Both the position numbers and the translations under genes were made by a program. The notes beneath the pieces were generated by a model. That model was not told the origin of the DNA. It was given only the letters and a program-made list of their open reading frames with translations, and searched no databases. From the NCBI GenBank assembly GCA_947457515.1, contig CANGWC010000001.1, positions 1-34,152 on the forward strand: a stretch of DNA of 34,152 nt. The letters run 5' to 3'. Below, one piece after another: positions 27,889-34,152 of the stretch. Position 1 is the first letter of the stretch. The number at the start of each line of letters is the position of its first letter. The DNA is from Silvanigrellaceae bacterium (GTDB lineage: Bacteria; Bdellovibrionota_B; Oligoflexia; Silvanigrellales; CANGWC01).

Positions 27889-30800
27889 GATCTCTTTTGC
27901 TTTGATACAGTTGTCATCTGAAATTTTATCAATCAGTTTATTTAAAGGATCAACTCCTGCTTTGGATGGTTCTTTATCAACCTCTATTACAAACTGATTC
28001 TGTCCACTTTTGATTTTTTGTTTTTCTAGATATTGAATCTTACCTTCTTTATCAAAAATGCCGATATCAATGAGATCATTCATAGGGATTTCTTTTTCCT
28101 GACCAACATCATCGGCTCTGGTTTTTTTATTGAAAGAAAGAATAGTCACTTTATATTTACCAGAATCTAATTTTTCATAAGAAACATTCTCAGTTCTATT
28201 ATCGTAAAAAGTGATATTTTCAAACATATCTTCAATCAGATATTTCTTATCTTCTGGTGTTACATCTTTAAGACGTTTCACTAAGTCTATGGAACGGGTA
28301 AAGGGAGGATTTTGGAAAGCAAAATCCTTGATGTATTGCTTTAATACTTTGTTAACCGTATCTTCTCCGAGATAATCTTTTAATGCGTAAAACACTAAAC
28401 TTCCTTTTTCATAATGAATGTATTGTTGATTTTCATTTAACATGAGGGGGAGTTCTTTTTTAGATTCATGGGCTCGGCCTGCTAAATACTTATCGAGTTC
28501 ATACTTTAAGAATTTTTGCATCTTATGTGGACCATATTCTTTCTCCTGAACCATAAGAGATGAGTATTGAGCTAAAGACTCAGAAAGCATGGTAGAACCT
28601 TGTACATTTGCACCAATGACTTGATGAGCCCACCACTGATGGGCAACTTCATGAGCTGTAATGTAGAAAGGATAATCAATCCCTTCCTCTTCTCCATCCT
28701 TCACTCTAGCAATAAATCCTATCCCTTCTGAAAAGGGAATTGTATTAGGTGATGCTTGCGCATAAGTTGCATACCTTGGGAATTCTATGATCCTAAGTTG
28801 CTTAAACTGATACAAAGAAAAATTCTCAGTGTAATACTCTAAAGATTTTTTAATAGCATTCATCATTCTAGATAAATTAAAAGTATGTTGAGGATGATGG
28901 TAAATTTCTATTTTAATATCTTTCCAATAATCTTCAAAAACATCATAACGGGCAGATAAAATCTCATACACATTTAAAATAGGCTTATCCATTTTATATT
29001 TAAAATAAGCTCTATGATTATCTGTCCACTTTTTCTCAAGGTAACCAGGTGCTATAGCGATTTGGTCTGAAGATGTACTGATCTGTGCTTCAAAATCAAT
29101 CCATGTTCCTGATTGAGTGGCATAGTTTTGTTGGAGTGCTTTTTGATCATTGATCCCATGCATTCTTGATTTATGAGGAAGCTGATATTTTGTCCGAATT
29201 TTATCATCGGATATTTCTTGTTCTGAAAGGTATCCAATGATGGGGAAAAAATCATTCCCACTAAAATACGTGCCATTTTCAACTATTTTTTTGGAAAATT
29301 CAGAATTTTTAAATCCTTTGGGCTGGTATTTAATTTTAAAAACCAATTCTATTTCTTCATTAGCTTGAATAGAATCTTTAAAATCATAAATCCAAACTCC
29401 CATTTTTTGATCTAATTTAGATAAATCTGTAGGCTTACTCCACTCAAGCTCAAGGACTTCTGATTCTTGATTCAAGTTAAGAAGAATTCTTTTAATGGGG
29501 TACTTTGACTGATTACGGTATTTAAAAGTACCACTCCCATTCATGCTTTGTGTTTCAGGAAAGATATCTACTTGGATATTAACGGATACAACTTCGGGTA
29601 ACGGGAGCTCTTCAAAAGTCTTATAGGTTCTTTCATATTCAACCTGTTCCCTTTCCTGAGTCACCTTATTTTGGTAAGTATTGAGGATATTTGTATTATA
29701 ATAAATAAAAACCCCTAAACTTACCCAACCAGCTAAATTTCCCATAATAAGAACTTTATAAGAAGACCTCATACGAGATCTGAGTTCACTCATACGGTCT
29801 TTCAAAGAAAGGATCATCCCTCTTCTCCAAAGCAAAATGGTAAATAAAGAAACACCACAATGGAAAAACCCCCAATAGATAGCAAGGGTCATGTATGGAT
29901 AAAAAGAAGTCCCAAATTGATTCATATCGGAATAGATAGCTCTAGGAAGTATTCCAATTAAATAAAGATGATGATTAAATCCTAATGATGGTAGCCATGA
30001 TAAAAGGATAAAATAAAGGATCATGATAAAATGTCCTATGTATTTATTTGGAGATATTGTCTGTACAAAAAGAGCTAAGATGCCTAAGAGTACCCATGGA
30101 AAAAAATCATAGAAAAATAGATGCTTAAAATAAACATCCCACTCGAAATGATAATACCCTTTAAATATTTGTATAAGAACACAGCTAATTAAAATAAGAA
30201 TAGATAAAAAAACCTGAATACTGATCAAAGAAAATAACTTGGAAAGATATAAGTAAACATTTGAAATAGGCTTTGAATCAATGAGTTCAAAGATATGTTG
30301 ATCTCTATCTTTCCAAACTAATTCTCCGGAGTAATAAGTCATGATAATCAAAATAAAAAGAGCAAATGATCCCCCTATAACTTCAAGAACTTGATAGGTT
30401 ACTGGCAAGACCTGGGTCCCATAAATTTTATCAACTTGACCACTGACAGCAAAGATATAAAGGACTCCACATAATAAGATGATGAGAAAATAGATATTTG
30501 AGAACACCTGCTTAAATTCAGAAAGACACAATTGATAAAATACTTTGAAAGAATCTGGCGTTAAAATCAGATCTGTATTCCTTACTTTTGGGGATGTGGG
30601 GGTGTTATTTAAGAGTGGGTTGTTTTTCTTCTGCTTTCGACTTTGATTTAACTTAAAAGGATCAAAGAATTTGTAAGCTAAACCTAAAAAAAGACTTCCT
30701 ATAATTAACCAAAGCATCCGATTATAAAGGAAATAACCTGTGATAGGGATCGATCTGGTTTTCTGCTCTGCAATAGACCAATATCGAGTGATATGATGTA

Positions 30801-31464
30801 CGGCTTGAAACCCAAAAGGTTCAATTAAAGAGGCTATGAATTTATTATCTAATTCTCTTACGATACTTTTAGAAATTAACCATCCTGTAAAAAGAGATAT
30901 ATTTGCTACGTAAACAGGCATCATTTTTTTAAAAAAAGAAACGACAGCCATAAAAATAGCTCCAAATACCATCGTATTAAAAATGATATTGGAGAGATAA
31001 GGAGAAATGTAAAACCAAATCTTATTTTGAGATATGACTTGAGAATCGATAAAAGGCATAAGAGTTGCTATAAAAATAGCTAAACCTATGGATGATAAGA
31101 TCATCACAACAGAGATTAAAGAACCTAAATACCGAGTGAAAAAATAAACTGATTTCTTAATAGGTGTTGAAAAGATAATTTGATGAAATCCTGTTTCAAA
31201 ATCTTGATAAATACTTTGGCCAAAAATAGGAGCGGTAATCAAAATCCCAAAATACCCCATCAAAGAAACAATATAATTAATAACTATAGGACTGTTTAAA
31301 GAAAGCTTAGTACTTAAACCAAAGTTAACATTGACCCCATTAAAGACACCGGTAAAAGCTATTGATATAAGAAAAGAAATGATAAAATAGGTTAAAAAAT
31401 AAGCTAACGCAGATAATCTTCCTAATCTATTTTTAATTTCAAACCATAAGAGTTGTAAAAACAT
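27880..31464 (-). CDS. ABC-2 type permease fused to C-terminal M1-family (gluzincin) aminopeptidase-like domain
   Basis: Two multi-TM permease blocks, then HEVAHQWWAHQVIGANVQGSTMLSESLAQY (HExxH-x18-E). Confidence 0.88.
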   Translation of the reverse strand: MFLQLLWFEIKNRLGRLSALAYFLTYFIISFLISIAFTGVFNGVNVNFGLSTKLSLNSPIVINYIVSLMGYFGILITAPIFGQSIYQDFETGFHQIIFSTPIKKSVYFFTRYLGSLISVVMILSSIGLAIFIATLMPFIDSQVISQNKIWFYISPYLSNIIFNTMVFGAIFMAVVSFFKKMMPVYVANISLFTGWLISKSIVRELDNKFIASLIEPFGFQAVHHITRYWSIAEQKTRSIPITGYFLYNRMLWLIIGSLFLGLAYKFFDPFKLNQSRKQKKNNPLLNNTPTSPKVRNTDLILTPDSFKVFYQLCLSEFKQVFSNIYFLIILLCGVLYIFAVSGQVDKIYGTQVLPVTYQVLEVIGGSFALFILIIMTYYSGELVWKDRDQHIFELIDSKPISNVYLYLSKLFSLISIQVFLSILILISCVLIQIFKGYYHFEWDVYFKHLFFYDFFPWVLLGILALFVQTISPNKYIGHFIMILYFILLSWLPSLGFNHHLYLIGILPRAIYSDMNQFGTSFYPYMTLAIYWGFFHCGVSLFTILLWRRGMILSLKDRMSELRSRMRSSYKVLIMGNLAGWVSLGVFIYYNTNILNTYQNKVTQEREQVEYERTYKTFEELPLPEVVSVNIQVDIFPETQSMNGSGTFKYRNQSKYPIKRILLNLNQESEVLELEWSKPTDLSKLDQKMGVWIYDFKDSIQANEEIELVFKIKYQPKGFKNSEFSKKIVENGTYFSGNDFFPIIGYLSEQEISDDKIRTKYQLPHKSRMHGINDQKALQQNYATQSGTWIDFEAQISTSSDQIAIAPGYLEKKWTDNHRAYFKYKMDKPILNVYEILSARYDVFEDYWKDIKIEIYHHPQHTFNLSRMMNAIKKSLEYYTENFSLYQFKQLRIIEFPRYATYAQASPNTIPFSEGIGFIARVKDGEEEGIDYPFYITAHEVAHQWWAHQVIGANVQGSTMLSESLAQYSSLMVQEKEYGPHKMQKFLKYELDKYLAGRAHESKKELPLMLNENQQYIHYEKGSLVFYALKDYLGEDTVNKVLKQYIKDFAFQNPPFTRSIDLVKRLKDVTPEDKKYLIEDMFENITFYDNRTENVSYEKLDSGKYKVTILSFNKKTRADDVGQEKEIPMNDLIDIGIFDKEGKIQYLEKQKIKSGQNQFVIEVDKEPSKAGVDPLNKLIDKISDDNCIKAKEISG

Positions 31465-31475
31465 ATATTCTTTCT

Positions 31476-32351
31476 TTATAGAGAAATCAGATTTTTGATA
31501 AATGAAAAATAAACATCTTCTAAATCAGCATCAATAGGATCAAATGATGTGTCAGGCTTATCATCAGAGAAAACTTTTAAAATGCTCTGACCATGGAATA
31601 GTCGAGAAGAGATCACTTGGAATTTTTCTGAATAAAGATCTTTCTCTGATTTAGAAATGATCTTTTTCCAAATCTTACCTTTAAGTAACTCAATCGCTTC
31701 AAGAGGTGATTTTTGAATCAAGAGTTTGCCATGATTAATAATAGCCATATCATTACAAAGCTCAGTGACATCAGATACAATATGTGTAGATAAAATAACG
31801 ATAACACTGTCACCAATTGTGCTTAAAAGATTATGAAATCGATCTCTTTCTTCGGGATCAAGTCCAGCTACAGGTTCATCAACAATAATAATTTTTGGTT
31901 TTCCTATTAAAGCTTGAGCAATTCCAAATCTTTGTTTCATTCCCCCTGAGTACGTGCCTAAATTTTTTCTTCGATGTTCTGAAAGATTTGTAACTTCTAA
32001 AAGATAATCAATTTCTTCTTTTCTTTTTTTTCGATTGTCTAATCCTTTGAGAATCGCCAAGTGATTCAAAAGATCTTCAGCGGAAATTGTAGGATAAACT
32101 CCAAATTCTTGAGGTAGATAGCCAAGAATTTTTCTCATCTGATCTTTTTGCTCTAAAATATTAAGATCATCAAATGTGATAGAACCACTATCCGGTTCCT
32201 GTAATGTCGCTATAGTACGCATCAGACTAGATTTACCTGCACCGTTAGGACCTAAAAGACCGAACATACCTTTATCAATTTTTAATGTAATATCGCTTAA
32301 AGCCTTAACTCCATTAGGATATGTTTTATTTAAGCTTGAGATACAAAGCAT
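31476..32351 (-). CDS. ABC transporter ATP-binding protein
   Basis: GLLGPNGAGKSSLMR (Walker A), YSGGMKQRFGIAQALIGKPKIIIVDEPVAGLDP. Confidence 0.94.
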   Translation of the reverse strand: MLCISSLNKTYPNGVKALSDITLKIDKGMFGLLGPNGAGKSSLMRTIATLQEPDSGSITFDDLNILEQKDQMRKILGYLPQEFGVYPTISAEDLLNHLAILKGLDNRKKRKEEIDYLLEVTNLSEHRRKNLGTYSGGMKQRFGIAQALIGKPKIIIVDEPVAGLDPEERDRFHNLLSTIGDSVIVILSTHIVSDVTELCNDMAIINHGKLLIQKSPLEAIELLKGKIWKKIISKSEKDLYSEKFQVISSRLFHGQSILKVFSDDKPDTSFDPIDADLEDVYFSFIKNLISL

Positions 32352-32467
32352 ATCTTGATTCCTATCTTTCTAAAAATATATTGTTTTTATGTATTATTTC
32401 TGAAATTTTGTCATTAATTCCCCATTTCACATCTGAAGTGCAACACTTGGGTTAAATCGAAAAAAAT

Positions 32468-33583
32468 CTATTTCTCAATTTTCACATTTTCTATCAAAAA
32501 CTTGAATTGTTCTTTGGATAGGTCTAAAAAATCTTGATATCTCATAAATTCACCTTCTGCATTTCTAGGTAAAAAAGTCACATTAGGGTTCATCTCAGGA
32601 ACACTCTCAAAAAATTTATTTATAAGATTTTGAATATCAATTGTTATGGATTTCTTTAACGAAACTTGATCTTGAGGGGCGACAAGATCAGATATCATAT
32701 TTGATAACATTTCTTTAAAAGATAGGCTCATTTTAACATTCGGTAGCCCCCACGTTGAACCTAAATGATAATCAGACTTTAAATGTGTTTGATATTGAGT
32801 AAATACGTTACCTAAATCAAAATCTACTACTGCTCCAATTTCCATAATCACCAGATCATATAAAGTCATATAATCTTTATGAAGATGTTTGTTCTTGAGT
32901 AGGTACTGAAGAAAAAACAAAAAGTGATTCACGAGTTTTTGATAGACTTTAACCATAAGAGGGGGAGTGACGACAATACCTGCTTTCATAAACGCAGTAT
33001 CACGAAGGTACATAGCTATACTCGAATGAGGATCTACAACTGGTAAAGCACCGTCATGAGCAAATCGATAAAGATACTGGAAAGAATCCTGATAGAGAAA
33101 TGGATAAGTATAGTTAAATAAATATCTCTTTGCTGGAGTTCTATAGAATTTCAAAGGTATTAAAAGATTTTGTTGATCCTCATTAATTCTTTGCGCAATA
33201 TTGTTGAAATAATCCACAGTCGGAGTAACATACCGAGGTAACTTATTTTCTTCACGTACTTCATAAAACCCAAATACAAAACTTAAATCACGAGATATGT
33301 CTTCAAGATCTGAAAATGAAGTTATTCTATCTGGAAAAATTAATCCGTTAAGAGAGGCAATAGTTTTAAATTGGTAACCTCCTTGAGTAGGAGTCATTCC
33401 CCAATAATTAAAATTTTTCCTATAATAAGAACTTGCTGTTTCATAAAAAGCTCTTATTTCTTCCAAATATTCTGGAGATAGATCAAAGTAGTGCAATCCA
33501 CTGACTTCAGTTACAATAAAAGGCTGATTTTGAGCAAATAAACTCATTTTAAAACAAAGTACTAAAACCAAAGCATAAAACAT
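32468..33583 (-). CDS. Hypothetical secreted protein (371 aa)
   Basis: Signal peptide MFYALVLVLCFKMSLFA|QN. Confidence 0.65.
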   Translation of the reverse strand: MFYALVLVLCFKMSLFAQNQPFIVTEVSGLHYFDLSPEYLEEIRAFYETASSYYRKNFNYWGMTPTQGGYQFKTIASLNGLIFPDRITSFSDLEDISRDLSFVFGFYEVREENKLPRYVTPTVDYFNNIAQRINEDQQNLLIPLKFYRTPAKRYLFNYTYPFLYQDSFQYLYRFAHDGALPVVDPHSSIAMYLRDTAFMKAGIVVTPPLMVKVYQKLVNHFLFFLQYLLKNKHLHKDYMTLYDLVIMEIGAVVDFDLGNVFTQYQTHLKSDYHLGSTWGLPNVKMSLSFKEMLSNMISDLVAPQDQVSLKKSITIDIQNLINKFFESVPEMNPNVTFLPRNAEGEFMRYQDFLDLSKEQFKFLIENVKIEK

Positions 33584-33876
33584 ATTATTTCCCTAGACAT
33601 CCAATAATTATAATAAAATAAAAAAAATATCAATATATTTTTAAAAAACAACATTTTAGGTAATACTCAATAACCCTTAAAAAATAATTACTATTAAAAT
33701 CAAGTATTTGAATTTTTCAACCCCAGAATTTTCATAAAAAACAAACGATCTCAATAAAGTACTGATTTACTCAAAAAAACAATATATTTATCAATGCCTT
33801 AAAGAAATTCAATGATTTTTAGTTAAAATTTTAAAAGATTTTGTCATTTTAATTTCTAGACAAGAAATATAACTCT

Positions 33877-34152
33877 ATGACATACATACTTTTTCGAAAG
33901 GTTTCTCAATCAAAAAAATCACTCTATCTACCTTTATTATATTCACTCTTTGTTTGAGTTATGCTTTATTTTCAATAAATCATATAAAATCAGACGTTGC
34001 CTTAATAAAAGAATCAGATTTAAAAAATGGCCAAGAATTTTTAACACCAGATCAGCAAAAAAAAGAACTAGAAATTGTACTCCAAAGCATTCAAATTGCT
34101 TACGCAGGGTGGGATTTTTTAACCAATTATCAGAAAAATACTTTTAAAATTC
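33877..34152 (+). CDS. Exported protein N-terminus, runs off window; needs one -1 shift at A7 (33912-33918) to join ATG to signal peptide frame
   Basis: ATG frame MTYILFRKVSQSKK then -1 frame ITLSTFIIFTLCLSYALFSINHIKSDVALIKESDLKNGQEFLTPDQQKKELEIVLQSIQIAYAGWDFLTNYQKNTFKI open to the window end. Confidence 0.5.

Noticed and set aside
33950-34147. 65-aa + ORF from the track
   Set aside because: Out-of-phase with the signal-peptide frame that runs to the window end; likely spurious.
1-34152. CRISPR arrays, complete tRNA or rRNA genes, IS elements
   Set aside because: No regularly spaced repeats, complete cloverleaf, rRNA-like segment or transposase ORF was recognised on either strand.

Overview
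Low-GC (roughly mid-30s %, by eye) bacterial chromosomal window. It mixes housekeeping genes with envelope/secreted genes and a small accessory island. Housekeeping genes: queG, cdsA, a Sfp-type PPTase, a PlsC-like acyltransferase, bamD-like, secA, ribA, cysS, a 4HBT thioesterase and an ABC exporter. Envelope genes include several lipoproteins, two tandem c-type-haem (CxxCH) lipoproteins, a LysM lipoprotein, a GYF_2-PilZ protein and several large signal-peptide proteins with no recognisable domain. The accessory island (about 21.4-27.0 kb) holds an AbiEi/AbiEii type IV toxin-antitoxin pair with a perfect 14-bp inverted repeat in its promoter. The pair is bracketed by imperfect 20-bp direct repeats, one of which ends a tRNA/tmRNA 3'-end fragment. 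Next to it is a 1204-aa SF2 helicase-like protein with an apparent Sec signal peptide and a degenerate P-loop. The most interesting non-coding signal is a probable structured ncRNA at about 11269-11448 (+). It has its own sigma70-like promoter, several perfect stems, complementary hairpin loops (possible kissing/pseudoknot) and a strong intrinsic terminator. A VapC-like PIN toxin pseudogene lies at the left edge. A signal-peptide ORF interrupted at an A AAA AAA slippery heptamer lies at the right edge. All assignments come from reading motifs in the sequence; no searches were run. The taxon is not determined (the gene style is compatible with Bdellovibrionota-like bacteria, inference only).
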